DNA of 64,000 nt from Asparagopsis taxiformis (GCA_030407315.1 JALQPE010001701.1:1-64000); one strand, 5' to 3'. Positions 31,893 to 42,428 are shown, counted from the first letter of the stretch. Numbers and translations are program-made. The notes: a model not told the origin generated them from the letters alone.

Positions 31893-32885
31893 CTAGTCTA
31901 GGTCTAGGAACTTGGTCAAGAAATCACGCGAATAGGAATCCAGCCGATCATCTACAAGCTCCGGGATCTCAAGGATAACACTATCAGGAGAGATATGGTC
32001 GACCCGAGGGCATCCATTCCTTCTCAAACATGGTTCATAACGGCACGTTAGGGCATTTCCATCCTTCTTTTCCATCCATTCAACTGTGATCTTGAGTACA
32101 TTTCTTTCCTTTTTTCCCCTTTCTACACCTTTAACCTTTGCTAACGAGAAAGGCTCCTCAGCTGAACAGCCTGTCCCTTTCACAGCAACAAACGTGTTGA
32201 CCATATCATCTGATTCCTCGGGGCACAACTGATCTTGTTCATCAATGTTGACCATATCATCTGATTCCTCAGGGTGCAACTGATCTTGTTCATCAATTTC
32301 AGGTTGCTTTTCGCTATCAGAAGCAGAACCTAGTTCCGAATCAGGAGATTCAACTGGTTGAGAGGCAGACGCACCAATAAGCTTCATTTTCGTTTTCCAC
32401 TGCATATCAATTGAAAATCGGAATGTTTGGTTCAGAAATTTGTAGCAAACTCTCCTTCCACCGTAACGGTACGTTTCAAACTCTTGCACAAACAAAGATT
32501 GTAAGAAATGGCGTCGATCTTTCTGGTTCATATGTGCAACTTTCTTCATATCATCACAAAGCTGATCTCGGTCAACCTTTTGGAAGCATTTTAGCTTACA
32601 GCAATGCTTTGTAGTAAGTTTCTTGATTTGAGAAGGAGCTGAGAGCTCTTTGGCATTCGATAGTCTTCGTTGTGAAATTGTGAGAGATACTGACCTCTTC
32701 GCTTGACTTGGGAGTGTAACAGTTTCTAGGGAGCGCTCATCTTGAATAACGGGCGATGTATCCTTGCTTGATCCAGCGCGTAGGGCTTTTTGCGCTTGGA
32801 CGGGTACCTTAGTCGCCGAGCTCTTCTTGAGCGACCCGCGCGGTACTTTTTTCGCTGTTGTTGGGCGACCAGACCTCGTACGCAT
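31893..32885 (-). CDS. Core-less transposase derivative (zinc N-domain + C-terminal SH3-like domain)
   Basis: The frame opens at 32930; I prefer the Met at 32883-32885 (MRTRSGRPTTAKKVPRG), giving ~330 residues. The middle part, HCCKLKCFQKVDRDQL...DRRHFLQSLF...GGRRVCYKFLNQTFRFS, matches KCCQQNCFSRTD...DRRRYLQNLL...AGRKVCYKFLESSFKFS of the element's transposase. The C-terminal ~90 residues, FVAVKGTGC...VEWMEKKDGN...SPDSVILEIPEL, match the transposase C-terminal module (FVAVNGEGC..., IRWYEVYDK, VQSVIAEFPSL). The DDE core between them is absent, replaced by an acidic linker with a duplicated DEQDQL.PEESDDMVN stretch. Such a protein could bind the same DNA without cutting it, which suggests a repressor or cofactor; this is inferred. 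Confidence 0.7.
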   Translation of the reverse strand: MRTRSGRPTTAKKVPRGSLKKSSATKVPVQAQKALRAGSSKDTSPVIQDERSLETVTLPSQAKRSVSLTISQRRLSNAKELSAPSQIKKLTTKHCCKLKCFQKVDRDQLCDDMKKVAHMNQKDRRHFLQSLFVQEFETYRYGGRRVCYKFLNQTFRFSIDMQWKTKMKLIGASASQPVESPDSELGSASDSEKQPEIDEQDQLHPEESDDMVNIDEQDQLCPEESDDMVNTFVAVKGTGCSAEEPFSLAKVKGVERGKKERNVLKITVEWMEKKDGNALTCRYEPCLRRNGCPRVDHISPDSVILEIPELVDDRLDSYSRDFLTKFLDLD

Positions 32886-32949
32886 TTTGAAACGAAGTCG
32901 TTTATGGTACCATACAACGTTGTATGGCAAATATCAAATACTGGTTTTG

Positions 32950-34049
32950 ACAACCAACTGTTATATTCACGCTAGGTGCTGGAACCAGAACAATATCCTG
33001 AATACGACATAAAGATAAAGTATTCAAACTCAGAAACAATTCAAAGAAATTTTCATTGATTCAATATTTTCAGAATATTATTTTGGTTCTGCTGCTTCCA
33101 ACGGTAAGCAGTACAATAAGAAGCTAGTCCATATGGCGAACTCCCAGTGGTGTTCAGTATGGAATTCCGAATTCAAAGTAGGTCTACTTATCTGACTGCA
33201 ACATACAACGCTAGGGAAATGTGAGCAGTGTGAGGAGTAGGGTTGCCATTGTCTTCACCATGTGTAAAATGGATGCATGAAAGATGTACTAACTAAGCTC
33301 TTCGAGGTGACGGTGGAAACTCAAATTGAAGCAGATTGAAACCTATCGACTAATATTGATATCAGACGGATAGGTTTCTACAGCTGTGAAATAGGAATAG
33401 AGCAGAAATAGTTCTGAATATTACCATTTTGTAATTGGATTACTAAAAATACATTTTGATATGAAGCATTATCATGAGAACACTTGTCGTTCAGGTCACC
33501 TTTCAAAATTCATTACCGGTTTCAGTGATTCATTTTAGCCACATGTGTTGAGAAAGGATCTCTAGATACGTCTGCAGTCAGATGTATAGTCCAATATTGA
33601 TATTCAACGCTGACTGGCTAGCCAGACCGAAGAGTGGAGTGATGGCCTTGACTACAAGATGGAGCTGGCTTGTCATACATTCGCTCAGCTTCGTGTGGCC
33701 TGAAGTGCAGTTTGCTTCTCCCTTTCGGTATCGAACCCTGAGCCAGCAGAGTTCATTTCATTTCTACTTCACATATTCAGCAAGTGGTGCAATTAGACGT
33801 CCTGCACCGCAAATTTTTCCAGTTTGCAATAATACACTGCATGTAAGTCTCTGGAATACCATCCTTGCAGAGTTGACACTCTGTCCTGTGCTATACGTGA
33901 AGAGATGTTATTGTACTGAGAGTCTATAACTTTAACGGATCAGGGAGCGTAGCAATAAACTATTCAGGAACTTTATTCCGTTTATATCATCATGGAGTCC
34001 GACGTCGGCGCTTCGTTGCTTATTATCCAAACATCTGGTAGGACAATTT
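32950..34049. other. Spacer, divergent intergenic region
   Basis: About 1.1 kb of A/T-rich DNA separates the minus-strand core-less gene from the plus-strand ParB-methyltransferase gene. A shared divergent promoter region is likely from layout. I recognise no specific elements. Confidence 0.4.
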
Positions 34050-36281
34050 GTGTTCCACTCTATGCATATACACCCTCCCAACAATTCTTGCTTGAAAACG
34101 GCTATCACAGATATGTCCAGCTCTTTTTTCAAACAAAAGAATATTTCCGGTACACAAGATGCTCGTTCCACACCACGAGACACATCCATCATGGCGCTTT
34201 TCGCGGATGTTATGGAGGGTTCCACTAACATGCGAGTGGATCCACGTTCTTGTGTCCCTCTAACCTCTGTTCGACAGATTTCAAGATCTGGTGTTATGAG
34301 ATTGAAGGCAATTTTCAACGGTTCTAGCTTCGATCGGGACACGAGAAATGGTCGAGTAAATAACGACAGATACGGTCAAGGTTTCATTGCTGGTTCCGAT
34401 AACGGGATCGTAGTCGGACTCACTGGTGGTCTGAAACGCCACGTAGTAGACTTCTTCCGATCTATGAAAGGATCCGATGGAAAACCTCTTTCCGAGTCTC
34501 AGGCAGTCGAAAAAGCAGAAGGTCGTTCTGTTTGGTATGGTGTAGTAGATGGGATGCATAGACTCACCGCCATTCTGGAGCTGATGGATGAGAGCCCAGA
34601 TGTATGGGAGTCATTTCTCTGGCCCGTTACTATTCTGAAAGGCGGTCATAGCTTACAAGTTTTGAAACAGTTGGGATGGCATCAAAACAGGAAGCACGAT
34701 GCATCCTTTTTCATCGAGTCCACGTTGTACGATACACTAATTGGTCTTCGCGAAGAATCAGATCGGTTAAGGACGATGTCGAACGGGAAGCAACCAACTG
34801 CAAAGCAAATTGCCTCTGCATATGATGGATGCACACATCTCAAAGATAACACTATGAGACAAACAGCTACTACGGCTGTTCGATTACCACTAAAAGTCAT
34901 TCATGAAATTGGTAAGATAATGAACTCGGAACATCCAGAGCTTGCGGAACCCCTCTCATCAGGAGAGAAAATTGGTGACTCCGTGTCTGCAATGCACACA
35001 GTTGACTGTCGGGTGTTCCGTAGGTTCATTAACATTACATCGATCAAGTCAGCTACCAAGTTTATGAACGCTACGGGGCCGGACGCAGAACAAAATCATA
35101 TCAACACACTGTATCGCCTCAGAGAAATTTCGAGGTCAAATAAGTTTAAAGCAGCATCCTACAAAGCCACAGTAGAGCAATTCGAAAGCGCTTGTCATGC
35201 TTTGAGGGAGGCTAGGAAGTTCGAGTCCCTCATCGAGGAGGAAACATGGCCCTCTGGCATGGAAGCAATCAAGAATAACCTTCTTAGATCGACTAAGTTC
35301 GATACAGAAGTTTCTGCTAACTCTGGTAACGACACAGAAATTCTTGAAACGCTCTTGAAGCAATACCGAAAAGTCTGTCCAGAGGCAGCACCAATGAAGG
35401 AAAAGAAATACATTGAGCAAAATAGGAGCATTTCAGAGTATGATTCTGTTCAAGTTGATGGTGATCTTTCAGAGGGTGCCTTACCCAATGAGAATGATGG
35501 AGGTGAAGAACAAATAACAGAAAAGGGTGAAGTCAGCGCAGAAACTGTCGCTAGGTCTGAACAAGAGCATAATGAAGTTGTTAAGCCTTCCGAGAGCAAA
35601 ACTTCTAAATCGGAACATGTTTCTGATCCAGGTAAAACAGGAACTAAGCAAGGTGAGATTGTCTGTGCTGGAAACGTTCCAAGTTTGAATTCTGAAAGGC
35701 TGAATACCCGACCAAAGCGATCTGCTCCAGATGAAAATAACTCAGAAGATAAAATTGATCACTTGAGTCAAATGGGAGTTGCTTGTTATCAGATGAAATG
35801 GCAAGAATTCGACAAAACGGTATGGACTGATAACCACCCCCTTTTTGACTTCATCCTTACCGATCCGCCATATGGTACTCCGAAGTCCCAGGCACTTCGT
35901 ACCACAAACTACGACAATTTTATCGACGACAAAGAAATTAAATCTCTTTGTCAGTTCGCGAGACGAGTTCTGAAGCCCGGTGGATGGTTTCTTTCGTTTT
36001 TGTCGTTCCGAAACTTCGAAAGTTTTTACAGTGAGCTTCATCGGATTGGTTTTTCCGGTCCAGAGTATCCTTTCGTTATAATGAAGGATACTCGAACCAT
36101 ACAACACCACAGAGGTGAAAACTTTCCTCAAGACGCATGTGACTTTGCAGTGATCGCAAAGGCACCAGGGGCTTGTAAAGATGGTTTCAAACCTGATCTG
36201 AAGAGTCCGTACCATTTTGTCCCTTCAAACTTCAAAGACAAGCAGAAGGTTCGCTGCGATGTCAGATATACCTGTTTCTAA
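34050..36281 (+). CDS. ParB-like domain fused to a DNA methyltransferase
   Basis: This is a 743-codon plus-strand frame; the Met at about 34113 (MSSSFFKQKNISG) is an alternative start. Residues ~60-190 form a ParB/Srx-like domain ending in WYGVVDGMHRLTAILELMD (D-G-x-H-R box, near 34545). A helical region (to ~470) and an acidic/Lys linker follow, then the methyltransferase: FDFILTDPPYGTPKSQ at ~601-616 (motif IV), VLKPGGWFLSFLSF, then SGPEYPFVIMKDTRT. The frame stops at 36281 before motif I, which is found in the next frames (36282-36971). ParB-methyltransferase fusions are familiar from bacteriophages and bacterial mobile elements; here the gene lies in a eukaryotic transposon between its other genes. 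Target and base specificity are unknown; DPPY-type enzymes methylate adenine N6 or cytosine N4. Confidence 0.75.
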   Translation: MFHSMHIHPPNNSCLKTAITDMSSSFFKQKNISGTQDARSTPRDTSIMALFADVMEGSTNMRVDPRSCVPLTSVRQISRSGVMRLKAIFNGSSFDRDTRNGRVNNDRYGQGFIAGSDNGIVVGLTGGLKRHVVDFFRSMKGSDGKPLSESQAVEKAEGRSVWYGVVDGMHRLTAILELMDESPDVWESFLWPVTILKGGHSLQVLKQLGWHQNRKHDASFFIESTLYDTLIGLREESDRLRTMSNGKQPTAKQIASAYDGCTHLKDNTMRQTATTAVRLPLKVIHEIGKIMNSEHPELAEPLSSGEKIGDSVSAMHTVDCRVFRRFINITSIKSATKFMNATGPDAEQNHINTLYRLREISRSNKFKAASYKATVEQFESACHALREARKFESLIEEETWPSGMEAIKNNLLRSTKFDTEVSANSGNDTEILETLLKQYRKVCPEAAPMKEKKYIEQNRSISEYDSVQVDGDLSEGALPNENDGGEEQITEKGEVSAETVARSEQEHNEVVKPSESKTSKSEHVSDPGKTGTKQGEIVCAGNVPSLNSERLNTRPKRSAPDENNSEDKIDHLSQMGVACYQMKWQEFDKTVWTDNHPLFDFILTDPPYGTPKSQALRTTNYDNFIDDKEIKSLCQFARRVLKPGGWFLSFLSFRNFESFYSELHRIGFSGPEYPFVIMKDTRTIQHHRGENFPQDACDFAVIAKAPGACKDGFKPDLKSPYHFVPSNFKDKQKVRCDVRYTCF

Positions 36282-36971
36282 AGAAAAGCTTGTTATTCCT
36301 GGCTCAAAGGCCCCGGTTCTTACGGAGGAAAAAAAATTGCCCTACTTTCTGAGCTAATCAATACTTTCTGTCCGGAAAGAGGTTCTGTTTTGGATATGTA
36401 CTCAGGAACGTTAACAACTGCTATTGCATCAATGAGAACCGCTCGATCATGCGTTGTAATTGAGGCGAATGCCCGAACTTTCCGCATTGCTCATGAAAGA
36501 CTTCGAGCTGTAGCCGAAATATTGTATTCAAAGGTTCCCAAAACGAAAAATGATTCGAAGAAGAGAAAGATAGGGGATTCCAGAAATACAGACAGCAGTG
36601 GAGAGATTGACTGTATTGCAAGAGTAACAGAAGATGGAAACGAAAGACAAGTTCCCAGAGGAGGGGATATAGTGGACCTCATGATAGACGGTAACATTGT
36701 GGGGGTTGCAAAGCTTCTTCTAGGACGGGAAGAAAGTACCGCTCTTCAAACTTCAATTCATAATTTGTCGCTGACCAAATATGAGAAGAAAGGTCAGAAG
36801 CTCATATCTTGCTATCATTTTGAGGTGAAGGAAAATGCTAAGAACTATGCGTACCCGTATGGCTATGGTGGGGTTGAGGAGCCACCCAAGACTTTGCAAG
36901 GTCTCGTAGGAGTATTCTCATGGGATCTATATGCAATGCAAGTTTCAAATGGTATCTCCGGCAAGCAATGA
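36282..36971 (+). pseudogene. 3' part of the ParB-methyltransferase (motif I and C-terminus), out of frame
   Basis: Just after the stop at 36281 the +1 frame reads SDIPVSKEKLVIPGSKAPVL. At an A8 run (GAGGAAAAAAAATTG, near 36332) the original frame resumes as IALLSELINTFCPERGSVLD, then MYSGTLTTAIAS (motif I, FxGxx-like) and VVIEANARTFRIAHERL. This completes the class-beta order IV then I. Two compensating frame steps are needed, so this copy is broken or mis-sequenced. The last ~90 residues (GDIVDLMIDGNIVGVAKLLL...) form an extra small domain I cannot assign. Confidence 0.6.
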
Positions 36972-37362
36972 TTTTCACGACCATTTGTAACATATAGTAG
37001 AACATGGACGAATCGCAGCTATCAGTTCTCTCCTGTTGCCCTTATCGAGAAGTACACCATAGCCTGAAATTGGAAACCTTTCCAGTAAACTTCTATTCTT
37101 CAGAAATACTGTAACGGATGCTGCTGTGCTCGAGTCTAGGAATACATACCGTTACACGTATATTATATTTCTTCCCGTTACAATTCTTCAACGCCAAAGT
37201 TTTCCTGACAGCCGATACAGCAGACTCCTGAGTGATAAAGTTGTAGATACGTAATTTGTATAGAGAGCTCTAGGAAAATATGATTTGTCCGATATCCCTG
37301 TTCTATTTTCTCAACCACTATTGCGTAACAATCGAAACAGAACCATTTTCGGATCTTTCACA

Positions 37363-39467
37363 ATGAGCACACAAGATCCCACCCCGCTTTCCCCCTGCGA
37401 TCACGATGTACTGCGTACCCAAGCCGAATCCATTCTACTTTCATTGGGAGTAGATCCTGGTTTCACACTCACTATGCATGGATCCAGTGCCTTGATAACG
37501 AAAGGAGAAAAAATTCAGAAAGGAGAAGAAGAGAGTTCAGAGAAAGTTTTGCACATGTACGGAATCCCTACAGAGACCGCAAGAGCGGATCAAGGATCTA
37601 ATGACTTTGTACCTGATCTCATTGGGTCAAGGAATTTTGAAGTCCCCTTGAGCGACATGGACGATCCTGATAATGAACAAGTTTCTTCTGATTCTCTAAA
37701 AGTTTCTGAGCGAAACGAATTTGTTTCTGCAGAGAACTTCCACTCCAAAAATCACTACAATCGGAAAAGAAAGCCGTACGACAGCAAAGTAAGAGGTAAG
37801 TTGTTGAAACCAGAAAGCAGAAGGAAGATATTCAGGAGAAATCTTGTTCTGTCTCTGTCGAGCACAGAAATGAAGAAGATGAAATGCTGTCAACAGAATT
37901 GCTTTTCGAGAACAGATTGTGTATTCTTGTCCAGTGAAACTTCCCGAGTACTTCTCTGGGGAAATGAAGATAGGAGAAGATATCTGCAAAATTTACTGGA
38001 GCCAAGTTCTATGATCTTCAGGTTTGCAGGGAGGAAGGTCTGTTACAAGTTCCTTGAGTCCTCTTTTAAGTTTTCCCGGCACCTACAGAGCTCCGTCAAG
38101 AAGTCATATACGAACGGAAGAAGCTTCTGTTCAATTCAAACATCAAAACTCCTGGCTTCTCCCAGCAGAGATGCAGTAATAGGCTTCCTAGAGCGTTTCG
38201 CAGAGTCAACGGCAGATCGGATGCCAGATACAAACGAGAGGCATCTCCCACTATTCCAAAAAAAGCTGTCTATGAAATGTTCTGTGAACAGTACTCTGTT
38301 CTGTATGGTACACAAAACCCACCTTCTCTAACTTACTTCTACTCCACATGGAAGACATATTGTGGAGATATCAAAGTACGGAGAATTCAGAGGTTTACAA
38401 AATGTACTGAGTGCGAATACATTCGCAGTGCCTTAGAGAGACTCGGAACAGATGTGACTCGTACTGCCCCTCTTCTCGAGAGAAGGCGTTTGCATATCGA
38501 GATGGTCGCCAGAGAAAGAAGAGAATACCAGAGGAAATGTGAACTAACTACATTGTATCCCTCAAAATATACATCCCTAATTATTGACGGTGCTGATCAA
38601 TCTGGTTATGGACTTCCTTACTTCTCCGTGAGTACGAAAGCAACCGTTGGGCACAGTCTCAAGGTGAAACTTGTTGGTGTACTCGAACATAGAGTTCGAA
38701 AACGCCTCACACTATATACAATGACTGCAGAGCATGAGACTGGGGCAAATCATATCATTGAAGCTCTCCATAGAATTCTGTCAGCCAAGGCCGAGAGCTC
38801 ACAACTTGAAGGAACCTTGTACTTGCAAGTCGATAACTGCACACGCGAAAACAAGAACAAATTTTTGTTTTGTTATTTGGAATGTCTCGTGGCCTGGGGA
38901 GTTTATCAAGAGGTTTTCGTGTCTTTCCTTCCTGTAGGACATACACATGCTGATATTGACCAAGCATTCAGTTGTACCTCGAGAAGAAGGCATTCTAATA
39001 ACGCTGTGACTATGGAAGAACTACTCGAGGAGTTGAGGAAGTCCTTCACACCACAGCCAGTTGTGGTTCGTATGCTTCATATTATCAATTTCTCAGGCCT
39101 ATGTAGGGAGACAAACTGTATCGGGAAGGTAAAGCCTTTCTCAAAGTACAGGTATTTCAGGTTCTACCGGGACGAAGAACCAGAAACGAATTCTGACTTC
39201 TACAACACTGCATACGATGTGAAGGTATTCAGTGATGATCAGTGGGAAAGACTTCCCACTAGCACCCCAGGACTGAAAGGGTTCACTATTTGCCCACCTT
39301 CTCTCCGTTCAACGCCGCCCAACAATGTCGTGTCTCCGCCAGATCGGAATAAGGTTCTGTTCAGAATACGGTCTGAAGAATCCAGGATAAATTGTCCTAT
39401 GAAAATGCAGGCACTTCTGGAACTTGTGGAACATGTTTACAGAAATAGGGTTGAACCTCCGCACTAG
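37363..39467 (+). CDS. DDE-type transposase of the 14-kb element (two frames)
   Basis: The first frame (Met at 37363, MSTQDPTPLSP, to stop at 38331) carries the N-terminal zinc-binding module: KCCQQNCFSRTD, DRRRYLQNLL and GRKVCYKFLE. The second frame (38277-39467) carries the catalytic core. LIIDGADQSGYGLPYFS has the first Asp, YLQVDNCTRENKNKFLF the second, and FLPVGHTHADIDQAFS the third acidic position. The region resembles the DUF7869-type RNase-H-like domain of many eukaryotic transposase-like proteins. The join is at AAAAAAAG (38258-38265), in phase for a -1 slip on A AAA AAG; one missing A would have the same effect. The C-terminal module is at 39636-39920. The gene reads toward the right TIR. 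Confidence 0.75.
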
Positions 39468-39539
39468 AATCTTCGGGATTTCTTCGAGCTGAAAGGAAAA
39501 TACAAAAGGGATTCTATGAACATAATGCATTGTGATGAA

Positions 39540-39920
39540 AATTAAGTATACGCCGAGTATCCAGAGCCCGTATCTAATCTTTCATATTCTCGGAACCGGT
39601 TTGTCGCCGTAAATGGGGAGGGATGTACAAAAGAAATGCCATTTTGGATCGGACAGGTTGTGGAATGTATTCGGAACAAGGAAGGGATAGTGTGCAAGCT
39701 TCGCATACGATGGTATGAAGTTTACGACAAACGTGATGCTTGGTCAGGAAAATACCGCCCGGCTTCGCTGGGGAAGGGGAAGCATTCAAAGCCTTGGAAT
39801 GAAACAATTCCAGTACAAAGTGTTATCGCTGAGTTTCCTTCTCTCAAAAACAAGAAATTGAGATCAGGGGTCGAAAAGGAAATTCGTGCCGGTTTATCTT
39901 CACTTGGAAATGGTAGATAG
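39540..39920 (+). CDS. C-terminal SH3/chromo-like module of the transposase
   Basis: This lies in the same frame as the transposase core but after stop codons at 39465-39467 and near 39543. It reads RNRFVAVNGEGCTKEMPFWI, GQVVECIRNKEGIVCKLRIR, WYEVYDK, then VQSVIAEFPSLKNKKL. The core-less protein at 31.9-32.9 kb ends with the same module, so it is a genuine coding unit. It is either joined by splicing out ~100 nt or cut off by mutation in this copy. Confidence 0.6.
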
Positions 39921-40025
39921 GGTAGATAGGACCGCTGCATCTTGGAAAATTTGAATTCTGAAAATTTTTAATTTTGAAAATGATTTCATTGCAGCGAAAT
40001 GTGTGTCAATCATTATCTCCTTCCC

Positions 40026-40191
40026 ATTGGCTACAATTCAATCAACTTCGTCTGCGGCAATCAATATCCCATAATTTGAGATTCTGTTTCCGGAAGTACA
40101 TTCTGTTCATATGGAAATCAGTGTTCAAAGTGCACTTGGCTAGATCAGTTTTTACTGCAGTAATTTTTGAGCCCAAAAAATTACCAAATTT
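40026..40191 (-). repeat. TIR-A right end
   Basis: Ends ...CCCAAAAAATTACCAAATTT followed by TA. Imperfect inverted homology with 26127-26285 extends for ~160 bp. Confidence 0.88.
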
Positions 40192-40454
40192 TAGGACCTG
40201 AATAGCAGCTGGAAAAGACAAAGTAGAGGTACTGCTGAGGTCGGGAGCGCTCTTAGCTCATGGATACGCACTCGTTAGTCTGGGTTGAGAGGAAAACAAT
40301 ATCGTAGATCACAGAATGTCACAAGTTGTCAGTAAGCAATGGGGAAGAGTATACTGTTAGTATATAGTATACTATGCTACAGGTGAAGCAATGGGGGAAC
40401 ATTAAGAAAACAATAGAAACTTTAGTTGAGAGCAACCTATAGGTGAAATCCCAC

Positions 40455-42428
40455 CTACTCAACTGTGATGTAATCTTCACTACTATCCGATACCTCATCG
40501 TCCGACTCAAAGTCGTGTGCGAACTCGTAAGGTTTCGGCAGACGATTGGGGTCGTCACTCTGCACCGGTGCGTAGACAAGATCATTGACTAGCTCGGAAG
40601 AATCACGTACAGCCATGCTATGGACTCGAATGTGATGACCGTATTGTACTCCAGTCTTAGAAATTTTGTCCTTCACGAAGTCGTAATCCTGCCATCCCGC
40701 ACCAGCGTGCTCTACGTCACCACGAGTCACGAGAACAGAGAAGGGTGGAATCCAAACCAATTTTGGATGGAGATGGGGCCAGACGGCCAGGAAGGCATCA
40801 CGAGGGGCGTTGAGGAAGGCATGATTCCGCGGTCGTACCAGAATTGGGGACCCAACTGCACCAGTAGCTATGAAAGAATAGTCTGGGTCTGGTGCAGGGG
40901 TCCCACAATAGCGGTTCGGTTCCTCGCGTGGCGGTCCTGGGTACGTGAAGTCGAGATGCGGGATCTGACGAGTACAGTTGGAACCCGTCAGGAGCATCCG
41001 AAGTCCTGTCCTCCCAAAGCGCAGCTTGGAGCCTTTCTTGAATCCGTTCAAAGATGAAACGGAATCCTCCAAGTGCAACATTTCCGCTATAATTGCGAGG
41101 ATGACATCCACGGAAACCTTGTCATGAGCCAGCGACATGGATTCCTCCCCGTCGAGGTCTTCAATGACAGCCGAGCGGGGGGTCATGTACCGCTGGCGAG
41201 ACGCGCCACCCCGGGCATCCTGGGCAGCTGAACCGGAGTTCAGAATCGTGCCCCACGCCCCTTCCACATTGTCATCGAACTTTTGGGCAAACCCAGAGAG
41301 CAGTTCGTGGATTGCAGACCGTACATCGGAAGCTCCTAGTATGTCTTCGAGGATGATGTATCCATCGAAATCAATACTAGCCCTTGCCCGCTCCCAATAA
41401 ACAATCCTCTCCTCGGATGTACCACCAGCCGCGGAGTTGATATCCTCCCTGATCTCCTCCACCTCCCCACTCGTCATGATGAACCCAGAGCGGTGTTCAG
41501 GGTGGAGCAGACCCGAAATTGAACGCACGAACGTAGCAGCTTGGGCAAGCGTGGTCTGCTCCGTGAGAAAGGAAGGTGGCGGTGGCTGCTCGTCCTCATA
41601 CCTGTGTACCCGAAACCCCTTGGAAGTCACCTTCGTCTTTGTAGGGGTTTCGCCGTCTTCTATCTCACCTTCACGCTCCTTTTCGCCAGATGAGGGTGGC
41701 TGTGCAGGAAGCGGAAGGGAGACAGGGGGAGAAGACGGGCTACCGAGAGCGATGAGTTGCTCTGCGATAGCGGCACTTCTGGTCTTGGACCGAGTCATCC
41801 GAGTCGGAGGAGGAGTGGTCGGCTCTCTCCTCCTCTTTTCTCCCCGCCGCGGTGTTCCAGAGGCAGTTTTCTTGGCTGGTTCCCGGGATATGGGCGCCTT
41901 CCCTCCCATCGTACTCCGCGGAGCCTCACCGGTCTGTTTCTCCTTTTCTTCAGCAGACTCGGTAGAGGACGCGTCCTTTTCGAAAGGATTGTACGCATCA
42001 CCTTCCCACGCTTCTTGTAACGTGACCCCTGCAGGAGGGGTCCAAGAAGGGGGGTCATCCGGTTGACGGCCATCGTAGCACTCACGGGAGCAGACGAACA
42101 CCATGTCTCGCTCACCGTTGTTGAGGTACTTGATGGGGATGAGGTGATATACTCGAGGATAGTCGCACAGGTTGTGTACTGGCTGAATGTTGCACGCTGT
42201 GCATTTGTGCACAGCGGCATAGCCGGGGAAGCGACAGTGTGATCCAAGCGAGCAGGGAAAGGGGCGTGGCGTAGTTTCATCGGGCGGAATGCGCACAGAG
42301 CGTGAAACTACTGTCCCCCCACCACCCCCCTGCGGTTGAGAAGCTTCAACCGAGGTTTCGGGGTTCTGCTGTTCCGTGGCGATAGCAGAGTCGGGAACAG
42401 GAGCAGACGTGGGTGGGGAGACGGCCAT
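40455..42428 (-). CDS. Zinc-finger 2OG-Fe(II) dioxygenase-like protein
   Basis: This is a 657-codon minus-strand frame. Residues ~55-125 hold a Cys/His cluster: PFPCSLGSHCRFPGY, HKCTACNIQPVHNLC and VFVCSRECYDG, a treble-clef or PHD-like zinc-binding module. A long charged linker contains RRGEKRRREP and TRMTRSKTRS. The C-terminal ~300 residues are the oxygenase: GRTGLRMLLTGSNCTRQIPH with HLD (40950-40958), PDYSFIATGAVGSP, WIPPFSVLVTRGDVEHAGAG with the distal His at 40707-40709, and HHIRVHSM with a candidate 2-oxoglutarate-binding Arg. The first 40 residues overlap, in another frame, the end of the ParB-like gene. A G9 run (42437-42445) lies at that junction, so one missing base would make a ParB-zinc finger-dioxygenase fusion. 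Substrate unknown. Confidence 0.75.
   Translation of the reverse strand: MAVSPPTSAPVPDSAIATEQQNPETSVEASQPQGGGGGTVVSRSVRIPPDETTPRPFPCSLGSHCRFPGYAAVHKCTACNIQPVHNLCDYPRVYHLIPIKYLNNGERDMVFVCSRECYDGRQPDDPPSWTPPAGVTLQEAWEGDAYNPFEKDASSTESAEEKEKQTGEAPRSTMGGKAPISREPAKKTASGTPRRGEKRRREPTTPPPTRMTRSKTRSAAIAEQLIALGSPSSPPVSLPLPAQPPSSGEKEREGEIEDGETPTKTKVTSKGFRVHRYEDEQPPPPSFLTEQTTLAQAATFVRSISGLLHPEHRSGFIMTSGEVEEIREDINSAAGGTSEERIVYWERARASIDFDGYIILEDILGASDVRSAIHELLSGFAQKFDDNVEGAWGTILNSGSAAQDARGGASRQRYMTPRSAVIEDLDGEESMSLAHDKVSVDVILAIIAEMLHLEDSVSSLNGFKKGSKLRFGRTGLRMLLTGSNCTRQIPHLDFTYPGPPREEPNRYCGTPAPDPDYSFIATGAVGSPILVRPRNHAFLNAPRDAFLAVWPHLHPKLVWIPPFSVLVTRGDVEHAGAGWQDYDFVKDKISKTGVQYGHHIRVHSMAVRDSSELVNDLVYAPVQSDDPNRLPKPYEFAHDFESDDEVSDSSEDYITVE

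Larger units (their letters stand above)
26127..40191. mobile_element. 14,065-bp TIR-A DNA transposon with captured host genes
   Basis: The ends are long inverted repeats flanked by TA (26125-26126 and 40192-40193). The first ~53 bases equal one arm of the 118-bp palindromes. Beyond a short middle difference, both ends share CACTGATTTCCATATGAACA, CTTCCGGAAACAGAATCT and AAGTTGATTGAATTGT. These extra matches are absent from the 118-bp copies, so the two ends belong to each other. Contents in order: kinase, glycosyltransferase and trehalose-phosphate-synthase pieces (minus), PWP2 piece (plus), core-less transposase derivative (minus), ParB-methyltransferase (plus), DDE transposase (plus). The last three are probably the element's own genes and the first four captured cargo. 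I cannot place it confidently in a named superfamily. Confidence 0.8.

Noticed and set aside
33582..33929. 115-codon plus-strand frame upstream of the ParB-methyltransferase gene
   Set aside because: No motif, no partner elsewhere, and it lies in an A/T-rich spacer. Probably chance.
41437..42066. 209-codon plus-strand frame opposite the dioxygenase gene
   Set aside because: It is an antisense shadow of a gene whose own frame carries clear domain motifs.
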